In this document: positions 1-5,271 of the stretch, piece after piece
How positions within the stretch are numbered: position 1 is the first letter of the stretch
Layout: each line of letters opens with the position of its first letter
Position numbers and translations under genes: made by a program
Notes under the pieces: generated by a model
Database searches by the model: none
What the model was told of the DNA's origin: nothing
Seen by the model: the letters and a program-made list of their open reading frames with translations, nothing else
Origin: an uncultured Ruminococcus sp.
GTDB taxonomy: Bacteria > Bacillota > Clostridia > Oscillospirales > Acutalibacteraceae
NCBI GenBank assembly: GCA_902802975.1
Contig: CADCOF010000038.1
Coordinates: 1-5,366 of the forward strand
DNA length: 5,366 nt
Direction: 5' to 3'

Positions 1-9
1 ACGGTTGGG

Positions 10-52
10 AACCGCCCCCGGCGGCTGCGAAAGCAGACGTGACGGAGGGGTT
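10..52. repeat. Imperfect GC-rich palindrome with GAAA tetraloop
   Basis: The inner stem pairs CTGC (25-28) with GCAG (33-36) across a GAAA loop (29-32). It continues after one G-A mismatch through CG (22-23) with CG (38-39). The outer arms AACC/CCCC (10-18) pair with GGAGGGGTT (44-52) with two bulged bases. The structure can form on either strand. It looks like a copy of a dispersed palindromic intergenic element; its copy number in the genome cannot be seen from here. Confidence 0.45.
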
Positions 53-86
53 ATACTGCGGTAATTTTCGTTTTGGCACACTCTCC

Positions 87-241
87 ATTCGCAATGCGCA
101 ATTAATTTACACATCAAGTTATGTAAATTGCTTTCCTCCTTTTCACAAAAAAATTACGTTCTTAAAAAAATTGTCATCTTAGCCGATCTTGCGCTCTACC
201 ACAATAATTGCGAATTGCGCATTTCGCATTGCGAATTAATT
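87..241. repeat. Inverted-repeat-bounded element abutting the ATPase stop codon
   Basis: ATTCGCAATGCG at 87-98 has its exact reverse complement at 225-236. Each copy continues into AATTAATT-type sequence (100-107 and 234-241). The right copy is itself compound: 206-241 contains repeated and partly self-complementary GCGAATT/GCGCAATT units. The interval of about 155 bp between the outer ends has the size of a small non-autonomous palindromic element. The right end overlaps the last codon and the TAA of the gene ending at 236. No clear target-site duplication is visible. Confidence 0.5.
104..129. repeat. Perfect 8-bp inverted repeat (hairpin)
   Basis: AATTTACA (104-111) is the exact reverse complement of TGTAAATT (122-129), with a 10-base loop. 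It lies within the larger inverted-repeat element. It is AT-only apart from one pair and has no T tract on either side, so it is not a convincing terminator. Confidence 0.5.
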
Positions 242-3200
242 CATGTTCCGAATTGCCAAAAAGCATATCAGCTCAAAATCATCAAGTCCATTAACATCGG
301 AGATCAGTGCACTTGTGCCGCCCGGAGTAAACAGGCTGTCAATATCGCTTTCGGCTTTCGTGTCAATGATAGACTCAATAGCCAAACTTAACAATTCGCT
401 CATTTGTGACATATCTTTACCATCGTTGGTCTCTTCATTGAAAATACGGCAAAGCTCCTTTATTGACTTCGATTTGCCCTTGCACAACAAGCGAATATCA
501 TCAAGCAGCTCTTTCGGATTGAGATAATCACAAATAACCTCGCCGTCTGTGCTGATATAAACCATATAGAATGGGTGAATACGGTTTTTATTTCCGATGT
601 TTACATCATCATTTACATTTTTCAGTACGAAAATAACACCCTCGCCAAGCTCTGGTGTAGAAGGCACAACAGCATGCAGCCCTTTCGGCTTTTTCTCAAT
701 ATCTCTATGTTCTTTGATATATTCAAGCAGATCAAGCCGATATTCGTTCAGTCCTAAATCCATGATGGATATACCGTCATTCATTTCTTCCATATCTACG
801 ACTTCATTCATCATCTTTTTCAGCTGTGAGCTGCGGTATTCAAGGTCGCCTTTTTCCTCGTAATTGATAAGGTCATCATCGCCCGTTGAAGTCATAACGG
901 ATATTTTCATTCTTGTTTCTACTCTTGATTTGAGATTAAGATAGTCATCAAGATTCATATCGGGCCAGAAATTTACAAGCTGAATAAACTCGTTTTTGCT
1001 GCCGATACGGTCAATTCGTCCGAAACGCTGTGTAATACGCACGGGGTTCCAATGAATATCATAATTCACAAGATAGTCGCAGTCCTGCAAATTCTGTCCT
1101 TCTGAAATACAGTCGGTAGCGATCAGAATATCTATTTCCTGCGTGCTGCCCGGCATAAGAACATCTCTGCCTTTTGACACGGGAGAAAAGAGCGTCAGTA
1201 CATTGTTGAGGTTTGTCTTTTTCAGCTTGATCGTCGTTTTACCGTCCACGCTGCCGGTAACTACAGCCGTATCAAGTCCGAATTTCTTTTTTACATAAGT
1301 GCTGACATTATCATACAGATATTCCGCTGTATCGGAAAAAGCCGTAAAGATTATCATTTTCTTATTGCCGGCGTTGATAGGCGAATTTTGCTTTTGCGAT
1401 ATAAGCTTAAAGAGTGTCTGCAATTTTGTATCGTGTTCGGGAGTAATATCTCCAATCATTGAGATAAGCAATTCGAGTGAATCCTTATCCTTCTGCAGAT
1501 CGGCTCTCCAAGTACGATAATCTATATCCGCAAGGTCAATTCTGACTTTTTTTCCGACTGTAAAATCGGCGTTGCTGTCGTCCATATCAAAATCATCGTC
1601 GGTAATATCGTAAACATCAAGTTCGGAAACGCCGTGCTTTTTCTCGTACTCATTTATCGTTGTGATGGTGCTGCTTATCATGCTGTAAATTCGCTGCAAG
1701 GTAAGCGAGAACGAATTAACGGAGCTTTCAAGCCTTTTCAGAAGATTAATAGCCATTAATCGGCGAATACCAAGTTCACGGTTTGACTGACGGAAATTAT
1801 CATTCTCGTCCATATACTTCGATTTTTTGCTGTCAAAGATATAGTGTGACGGCATATATACGCAAAGCGACAAGCCGATCAATATTGTGTAAATATCGTT
1901 GTAGTTAATTGCGTTGCTAAGGTCTGTCAGTGCGGGCGTTAGGGATATAGGTTTAAGCCTTTCGGGGAATTTTCCGATTTTCTCGCTGTTGTAGTATCTT
2001 TGAATATGCTTTCTTGATCGAGCGATAGTCACGCTGTCGAGCAGCTCAAAAAAGTCAAAGTCGAGCATTCGCAAAAGCGAATCTGTAGTTCGTTTTTCTT
2101 TCGGATAAGCACTCCAGATATTGAAGGCTCCCTGCGCCTCTCTGAATATCTGCTCAATTGACTTTTTTGTGTTCAGTTTATCTGTCAGATTTTCCGAACT
2201 TCCCTCATAAGCAAGCGCAAGCTGATTTCTCAGATCCGTAAAACGGTTATTCACGGGCGTTGCCGAAAGCATAAGCACCTTTGTTTTTACGCCTGCACGG
2301 ATAACTTTATCCATTAAGCGTTTATATCTGTTTTCGTGAGTATTTGAATGTGTGCCGATTCCGTTTCTGAAATTATGCGATTCATCAATTACTATCAGAT
2401 CATAATTGCCCCAATTCAAGCGGTCAAGATCAAGCCCGTTGGAATAACCGCCGTCACGAGAAAGGTCTGTATGAAACAGAACATCATAATTAAGCCTGTC
2501 GGCAGCAATCGGATTATTGACGTAATTGTCTTTGTATGTATTCCAGTTTTCCGCAAGCTTTTTCGGGCAAAGCACAAGAACGGTTTTATTCCTGTTTTCA
2601 TAATACTTTACAACCGCAAGTGCCGTAAAAGTCTTACCAAGACCTACACTATCAGCGAGAATACAGCCGTTGTATTTTTCGAGCTTATTGATTATAGCAA
2701 GAACAGCGTCTCTCTGAAAATCGTACAGCAAATTCCAGATCTTACTATCTTTAAATCCGGTTGCTTCATTGGGCAGCTCATCTTCGGATATATCCTCAAG
2801 AAACTCACTGAAAACGTGATACAGCGTCATAAAATAGATAAATTCAGGAGAGTTCTCGTTATACGCCGTACTAATGCTTTCGATAACAGTTTCGGTGACA
2901 TCTTCAAGCTTTGTGGCGTCGTTCCAGAGCTGATTGAACAAAGCAATATACTGCCGTGCAAACGGAGTGTCAAGGCAATTCACCATATTATAGGCGTTGT
3001 TGCCCCTGTCGCAGCCTATATCGGTTGTTGTAAAACCGGAAATAGGCATATAAGCAGCAGCGAATTTTTTACTGTCAACCGTAATGAATCCGCTCATAGC
3101 GTCACCGCTGACATTTGAACGGAATTTCACCTTTTTTCGTATCCAGTCTGCGCATTCTTTTGCAATGGCTTTCTGCGTCATTTCGTTGCGGAGTTTCAAC

Positions 3201-3463
3201 TCAAACTCTGTACCGTACAAACCCAATTCTCTATTCATACGAGGAATGTAGAACTCTCTTTTCTCCTTTTGAGCAGCCTCTTTTACAAACGTAGGCGATG
3301 TAAACAGAAACCGCAGTTCGCCAATGCTGTCGAGTTGTTTCTTCAATTCTTTATACGCATACATCGAGAAACACGAGGCAGCAATGGTAATTTTACTGCC
3401 TTTCTTTATATTCTCTATCAGTTCGTCTTTCAGTAATGTGCTGATATTATCAATAACTTTCAT
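236..3463 (-). CDS. PLD-like domain / SNF2-family helicase-type ATPase
   Basis: This 1075-residue cytoplasmic protein is predicted to be an ATP-driven DNA translocase or remodeller. Residues about 1-185 resemble a phospholipase-D-like domain; ISGFTTTDIG (141-150) matches the family's G-S-x-N-F-T region, but the His and Lys of the HKD motif are not evident, so nuclease activity is doubtful. The superfamily 2 core is complete: Q-like LYDFQRDAV (246-254), Walker A DSVGLGKT (271-278), motif Ia near 295-307, DESH (360-363), SATP (400-403), then IIFTAF (704-709), TDCISEGQNL (783-792) and QRFGRIDRIG (812-821). About 300 residues, including an acidic stretch at 617-634, separate the two RecA-like lobes, as in RapA/HepA-like proteins. 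Residues 880-1075 form an unassigned C-terminal region. The ATG at 3463 has an AAGG (3474-3477) ten bases upstream, overlapping the stop of the regulator gene before it. The gene appears full length. A role in phage or plasmid defence is inference from architecture and neighbours. Confidence 0.9.
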   Translation of the reverse strand: MKVIDNISTLLKDELIENIKKGSKITIAASCFSMYAYKELKKQLDSIGELRFLFTSPTFVKEAAQKEKREFYIPRMNRELGLYGTEFELKLRNEMTQKAIAKECADWIRKKVKFRSNVSGDAMSGFITVDSKKFAAAYMPISGFTTTDIGCDRGNNAYNMVNCLDTPFARQYIALFNQLWNDATKLEDVTETVIESISTAYNENSPEFIYFMTLYHVFSEFLEDISEDELPNEATGFKDSKIWNLLYDFQRDAVLAIINKLEKYNGCILADSVGLGKTFTALAVVKYYENRNKTVLVLCPKKLAENWNTYKDNYVNNPIAADRLNYDVLFHTDLSRDGGYSNGLDLDRLNWGNYDLIVIDESHNFRNGIGTHSNTHENRYKRLMDKVIRAGVKTKVLMLSATPVNNRFTDLRNQLALAYEGSSENLTDKLNTKKSIEQIFREAQGAFNIWSAYPKEKRTTDSLLRMLDFDFFELLDSVTIARSRKHIQRYYNSEKIGKFPERLKPISLTPALTDLSNAINYNDIYTILIGLSLCVYMPSHYIFDSKKSKYMDENDNFRQSNRELGIRRLMAINLLKRLESSVNSFSLTLQRIYSMISSTITTINEYEKKHGVSELDVYDITDDDFDMDDSNADFTVGKKVRIDLADIDYRTWRADLQKDKDSLELLISMIGDITPEHDTKLQTLFKLISQKQNSPINAGNKKMIIFTAFSDTAEYLYDNVSTYVKKKFGLDTAVVTGSVDGKTTIKLKKTNLNNVLTLFSPVSKGRDVLMPGSTQEIDILIATDCISEGQNLQDCDYLVNYDIHWNPVRITQRFGRIDRIGSKNEFIQLVNFWPDMNLDDYLNLKSRVETRMKISVMTSTGDDDLINYEEKGDLEYRSSQLKKMMNEVVDMEEMNDGISIMDLGLNEYRLDLLEYIKEHRDIEKKPKGLHAVVPSTPELGEGVIFVLKNVNDDVNIGNKNRIHPFYMVYISTDGEVICDYLNPKELLDDIRLLCKGKSKSIKELCRIFNEETNDGKDMSQMSELLSLAIESIIDTKAESDIDSLFTPGGTSALISDVNGLDDFELICFLAIRNMN

Positions 3464-3475
3464 ATTAACAAGACC

Positions 3476-3685
3476 TTAACATTTTATATCATTATTTTTC
3501 TCTTTTGCATTTTCTTTTTCGTAATACAGTAATTCACCCGGCTGCACTTCAAGTAAACGACAAAGTGTAGCTATATTATCTGCATTCAGCATTTCACCAT
3601 TCCGTAAACGCTGAATAGTGCAATTCGCAAGTATTCTTTCTGTTGATAAACGATATGATGAATAACCTTTGTATTTAAGCGGCAT
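3476..3685 (-). CDS. Small Cro/CI-type helix-turn-helix regulator
   Basis: This 69-residue protein is essentially one DNA-binding domain of the Cro/CI (XRE) superfamily, closest in pattern to the short HTH_26-like type. The helices are readable as SSYRLSTE (9-16), then ILANCTIQRLRNGE (18-31) as the turn and recognition helix, then NADNIATLCRLLEV (34-47), followed by a PGELLYYE end and a charged tail. The ATG at 3685 is supported by GGAG nine bases upstream and a nearer GAGG. The reading frame stays open about 15 codons further upstream with no ATG, GTG or TTG; those codons could complete helix 1, so a non-standard earlier start is a minor alternative. It precedes the SNF2 ATPase gene by 12 bases in the same direction, so the pair is almost certainly co-transcribed. 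It probably autoregulates the operon, like controller proteins of restriction systems; this is inferred. Confidence 0.82.
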   Translation of the reverse strand: MPLKYKGYSSYRLSTERILANCTIQRLRNGEMLNADNIATLCRLLEVQPGELLYYEKENAKEKNNDIKC

Positions 3686-3732
3686 TTTCCTCAGCTCCGT
3701 ATAGAATTCTTTCCAAGAGATTGTACATTTTT

Positions 3733-3761
3733 ATTATACAACAAAATATAGTCTTATAACA
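3733..3761 (-). promoter_or_regulatory. Promoter of the regulator-ATPase operon
   Basis: On the minus strand a perfect TATAAT occupies 3738-3733, about 48 bases upstream of the regulator ATG. The -35 position at 17-bp spacing (3761-3756) reads TGTTAT, a poor match, so the promoter may be weak or assisted. A 21-bp inverted repeat TTGTA-N11-TACAA spans the -10 and the likely start site, and a TGTACATTT motif (plus-strand 3722-3730) sits at about +1, where a repressor would block initiation. A separate TTGACA (minus strand, 3801-3796) has no good -10 partner at normal spacing. Confidence 0.6.
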
Positions 3762-3838
3762 GGCTTTATTTTAACTAAAAAAATGTTGTAAAGTTTGTCA
3801 ATAATCACCACATATTAATTATTGGAAGATAGTCTGCA

Positions 3839-3865
3839 GAAATGTACACCACCGGTGTACATTTC
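3839..3865. promoter_or_regulatory. 27-bp perfect-arm inverted repeat, candidate operator
   Basis: GAAATGTACACC (3839-3850) and GGTGTACATTTC (3854-3865) are exact reverse complements separated by ACC. The right arm overlaps the stop codon of the SLOG gene (3864-3866). No T tract follows on either strand, which argues against a simple terminator. The AAATGTACA/TGTACATTT core recurs at 3722-3730 beside the -10 of the regulator-ATPase promoter, so a dimeric regulator site is the better reading. It lies about 100 bases upstream of that -10. Confidence 0.55.
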
Positions 3866-4355
3866 ACCGATACAGATTGATAACCTCAATATCCTTTCGC
3901 TGCGCCATACGGACGGTTTGACCTGTTCCGGAGCGCGGCTTGTTTTCATTATAAGGCTTATTTTCATTATAATATGAAAAGCAAATTTCGGCACCCTCTA
4001 CAAGACGGGCATTTCGCTTTCTCATACAATCCGAATTATAATGCGGAGCTGTCTGTTCAACACTATCCGCAGCAGATACAATTTCAAAAAGCTGCCGCCG
4101 ATCTGAATCCGACCAATACTTGCTCTGTTCTTCCGGCGGACAGGGCAGGACTAAATGCAGCTTGATAAACGGGTATTTTTCTTTCAGCTTAAGAACGGTC
4201 AACGCTGCGACCGTATCAAATCCGACCGCGCCGCCAATGAAAAAATCTGTTAGCCCATCGGTAAGGTATTTTTCAAGAATATCATACAACCTTTGAGAAA
4301 GAATAGTGCTATCTTCATTCAATCTACGGTGTCCGGTGAAACAAGCCGATCTCAT
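3864..4355 (-). CDS. SLOG-superfamily protein (DUF1273/YpsA-like)
   Basis: This 163-residue soluble protein has a Rossmann-like SLOG fold related to DprA/LOG-type nucleotide binders. The family signatures are in order: TGHR (7-10), IGGAVGFD (40-47), LPCPPEEQSKYWS (70-82), CMRKRN (110-115), and a glycine loop SGTGQT (142-147) before the last strand. The function of this branch is unsettled; SLOG proteins are proposed to bind or process nucleotide-derived ligands and are frequent in conflict systems and mobile elements. I chose the ATG at 4355 because GGAG (4367-4364) lies eight bases upstream and the conserved fold begins at once. An in-frame GTG at 4397 would add 14 residues but has no ribosome binding site. 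An 18-bp duplication repeats YNENKP (129-134 and 135-140) just before the glycine loop. It is divergent from the regulator at 4499 and is followed by the regulator-ATPase operon on the same strand. Confidence 0.85.
   Translation of the reverse strand: MRSACFTGHRRLNEDSTILSQRLYDILEKYLTDGLTDFFIGGAVGFDTVAALTVLKLKEKYPFIKLHLVLPCPPEEQSKYWSDSDRRQLFEIVSAADSVEQTAPHYNSDCMRKRNARLVEGAEICFSYYNENKPYNENKPRSGTGQTVRMAQRKDIEVINLYR
3937..3972. repeat. 18-bp in-frame tandem duplication in the SLOG gene
   Basis: Bases 3937-3954 and 3955-3972 are consecutive 18-bp copies differing only at 3942 (G) versus 3960 (A). Translated, they give the hexapeptide YNENKP twice. The near identity points to a recent slippage or short duplication that left the reading frame intact. 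Confidence 0.9.
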
Positions 4356-4408
4356 TTTATCATCTCCGCAATACATAGAAAGTGCAGGAAAATACACTAT
4401 TTAATTTT

Positions 4409-4438
4409 ATTGTATCAAAACCAATAAAAAAATGTAAA
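4409..4438 (-). promoter_or_regulatory. Promoter of the SLOG gene
   Basis: Read on the minus strand, TTTACA (4438-4433) and TACAAT (4414-4409) are separated by 18 bp. Each differs from the sigma-A consensus by one base. Transcription would begin near 4402, leaving a leader of about 47 bases before the ATG at 4355. The -35 overlaps one arm of an ATGTAA...TTACAT inverted repeat (4432-4437 and 4453-4458), which could serve as an operator. Confidence 0.65.
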
Positions 4439-4446
4439 TGTGCAAA

Positions 4447-4475
4447 TTCAAATTACATAGAAAAGATGATAAGAT
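4447..4475 (+). promoter_or_regulatory. Promoter of the plus-strand regulator gene
   Basis: TTCAAA (4447-4452) and TAAGAT (4470-4475) are 17 bp apart on the plus strand. Transcription would start near 4482, about 17 bases before the ATG at 4499, leaving room for the weak AGGG-type ribosome binding site at 4488-4491. The right arm of the ATGTAA/TTACAT inverted repeat falls in the spacer, so one bound regulator could affect both divergent promoters. Confidence 0.5.
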
Positions 4476-4498
4476 TTTATTGAAAGTAGGGATCGAAG

Positions 4499-4741
4499 AT
4501 GAAAGAAGAGCACGCGGAAGAGTACAGAGTACTCGGCATAAAAATAGCAATGTATAGGAAAATGAGAGGTTTGACACAGGAGCAGCTTGCGGAAAAGGTT
4601 GACCTAAATGTGTCACATTTAGGTGCTGCGGAGGCAACGGGCGTACCTCGCACCATTTCACTTGACGCATTATTTGATATTGCGAAGGCGCTTGATATTC
4701 CGCCTTATAAGTTTTTGATAAATGATCTGAAAGACGATTGA
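4499..4741 (+). CDS. Cro/CI-type (XRE) helix-turn-helix regulator
   Basis: This 80-residue protein is a single Cro/CI-type DNA-binding domain. Helix 1 spans about 11-23 (LGIKIAMYRKMRG), helix 2 is TQEQLAEKV (26-34), the recognition helix is NVSHLGAAEATG (37-48), and SLDALFDIAKALDIPPYKFL (54-73) holds the last helices. It has no ligand-binding or protease domain, so it would act as a plain DNA-binding regulator. The ATG at 4499 follows a weak AGGG seven bases upstream. It is transcribed divergently from the SLOG gene and has its own strong terminator just downstream, so it forms a one-gene unit. Its likely targets are the shared divergent promoter region and perhaps the TGTACATTT-bearing sites to the left; both are inferred. 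It differs in sequence and type from the minus-strand regulator at 3476-3685. Confidence 0.85.
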   Translation: MKEEHAEEYRVLGIKIAMYRKMRGLTQEQLAEKVDLNVSHLGAAEATGVPRTISLDALFDIAKALDIPPYKFLINDLKDD

Positions 4742-4750
4742 GTATTCCTT

Positions 4751-4772
4751 ATATATCGACGCTTTGATATAT
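4751..4772. repeat. 7-bp AT-rich inverted repeat
   Basis: ATATATC (4751-4757) and GATATAT (4766-4772) are exact reverse complements with an 8-base loop, ten bases after the stop of the plus-strand regulator. No T tract follows, so it is at most an accessory 3'-end hairpin ahead of the true terminator at 4790. Confidence 0.4.
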
Positions 4773-4789
4773 GTTTTATATGGAAAGAG

Positions 4790-4825
4790 GAGGGCATACC
4801 TGTATGGGTAACTGCCCTCTTTTTT
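4790..4825 (+). terminator. Factor-independent terminator of the plus-strand regulator
   Basis: GAGGGCA (4790-4796) pairs with TGCCCTC (4813-4819). The stem continues inward as TACC (4797-4800) with GGTA (4807-4810) across a two-base bulge, and T6 (4820-4825) follows at once. It ends the transcript of the gene finishing at 4741. Confidence 0.88.
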
Positions 4826-4831
4826 CGTCTT

Positions 4832-4869
4832 AAAAAAAGGACGTCAGAGCAAAAAGTCGCTCAAACGTC
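4832..4869 (-). terminator. Factor-independent terminator for leftward transcripts
   Basis: ACGTC (4865-4869) pairs with GACGT (4840-4844), and GCTC (4859-4862) with GAGC (4847-4850), around a small symmetric internal loop. Read on the minus strand the stem is followed by C and T7 (4838-4832). It would stop transcription arriving from the tRNA side, and it stands back to back with the plus-strand terminator at 4790-4825. Confidence 0.75.
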
Positions 4870-4899
4870 TTGACATTAGCCTATGAAATGTGGTATTAT
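4870..4899 (+). promoter_or_regulatory. Consensus-like promoter with extended -10
   Basis: A perfect TTGACA (4870-4875) and TATTAT (4894-4899, one mismatch) are 18 bp apart, and TGG precedes the -10, giving the TGn extension. Transcription would start near 4906. No intact gene lies downstream; a terminator follows at 4925-4957. The -35 begins immediately after the stem of the minus-strand terminator. Confidence 0.65.
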
Positions 4900-4924
4900 C
4901 AGGTTTGGAGTGTTAGCCCAAAAA

Positions 4925-4957
4925 GCAAGCGGCTGTCGTTACTAGCCGCTCGTTTTT
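4925..4957. terminator. Bidirectional terminator-like hairpin
   Basis: AGCGGCT (4928-4934) pairs with AGCCGCT (4944-4950) over a 9-base loop. T5 (4953-4957) follows on the plus strand, and A5 (4920-4924) gives a matching T tract on the minus strand. On the plus strand it would end the transcript from the promoter at 4870-4899 after about 50 bases, acting as an attenuator or as the end of a small RNA. Confidence 0.7.
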
Positions 4958-4964
4958 GAGATAA

Positions 4965-5108
4965 ACTCTATTACAATTGAATAGCCATCACAAGAGAGAG
5001 CATATCACACTCACCGATAACAGTTACGCCAAGACCTTTAACGCTATGTTAAACCTTTTCAAGGAAAGCGAGCCAACCGCCTCGAACTTCGGTTGCTGCC
5101 TTCGGTGA
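4965..5108 (+). pseudogene. Degenerate coding remnant, probably mobile-element derived
   Basis: A 47-codon open frame between TAA (4962-4964) and TGA (5106-5108) reads like real protein in its second half: ITLTDNSYAKTFNAMLNLF (14-32), then ESEPTASNFGCC (34-45), then it stops two codons later. It has no ATG near the 5' end; a TTG at 4977 lacks a ribosome binding site. From memory, SEPTASNFGCC-like segments open small cysteine-rich proteins of Tn1549-type elements from gut Firmicutes, which would normally continue past the Cys-Cys; this is unverified. The frame breaks at 5100-5106, the second copy of a CTTCGGT direct repeat (first at 5088-5094), which could mark a small deletion or junction. 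It lies downstream of the 4870-4899 promoter. Confidence 0.35.
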
Positions 5109-5114
5109 ACGGTA

Positions 5115-5135
5115 AGGTAGGTCAAAAGCCTACCT
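5115..5135. repeat. 8-bp hairpin with CAAAA loop
   Basis: AGGTAGGT (5115-5122) pairs with GCCTACCT (5128-5135), including one T-G pair, around a 5-base loop. No T tract follows. It sits just after the break in the coding remnant. Confidence 0.5.
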
Positions 5136-5237
5136 GATTAATACACGGCGGGTAATTAAAAGAGTCGAAAGGCACCGACAGGCGTAGGGGAACGTATCTC
5201 TGTGGATTGCCAAATGCTATGAAAATGGATAAACCAC

Positions 5238-5271
5238 ATTAAGCTGCGTCATTTTCACAACACAGCTTAAT
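5238..5271. repeat. Perfect 9-bp inverted repeat beside the tRNA
   Basis: ATTAAGCTG (5238-5246) is the exact reverse complement of CAGCTTAAT (5263-5271), with a 16-base loop. It lies 9 bases beyond the 3' end of the tRNA gene, in its transcript direction. It is not followed by a T tract on the minus strand, so it could be a 3' processing or stability hairpin, or a recombination site, rather than a normal terminator. Confidence 0.5.

Larger units (their letters stand above)
1..235. other. Gene-free repeat-rich region downstream of the ATPase gene
   Basis: I find no credible gene in these 235 bases. The left part (about 10-52) is GC-rich and folds on itself, the middle has two A7 tracts on the plus strand (147-153 and 164-170), and the right part is built of GCAAT/ATTGC-type palindromes. 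Read on the minus strand, which is the direction of the ATPase transcript, the A tracts become U7 tracts, but no good stem directly precedes either of them, so I do not call a factor-independent terminator. A GGAGG stands on the minus strand at 135-139 without a suitably spaced start codon. The whole stretch resembles composite intergenic repeats common in Clostridia; that resemblance is from memory and not verified. Confidence 0.6.

Noticed and set aside
87..241. CRISPR-like array from the repeated GCAAT/ATTGC units
   Set aside because: The units are short, inverted rather than direct, irregularly spaced and without unique spacers; no cas gene is present.
2348..3118. A 256-codon open frame on the plus strand
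   Set aside because: It is fully antisense to the SNF2 ATPase gene, has no family motif or ribosome binding site, and is explained by the codon pattern of the real gene on the other strand.
3675..3728. A 17-codon minus-strand frame (MYNLLERILYGAEENAA) overlapping the start of the small regulator
   Set aside because: Its ATG lies only five bases after the -10 box, at or before the expected transcription start, and has no ribosome binding site, so it is unlikely to be translated as a leader peptide.
4356..4397. GTG-initiated 14-residue N-terminal extension of the SLOG protein
   Set aside because: No ribosome binding site precedes the GTG, and it lies only about five bases after the predicted transcription start. 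The ATG at 4355 has GGAG at good spacing and begins directly with the conserved fold.
4407..4670. An 87-codon minus-strand frame across the divergent region and the regulator gene
   Set aside because: It is antisense to a clear helix-turn-helix gene and covers both promoters; its sequence shows no domain.
5088..5220. Group II intron or structured RNA in the spacer before the tRNA
   Set aside because: There is no domain V-like hairpin, no recognisable 5' GUGCG boundary and no reverse transcriptase, so a group II intron is not supported.
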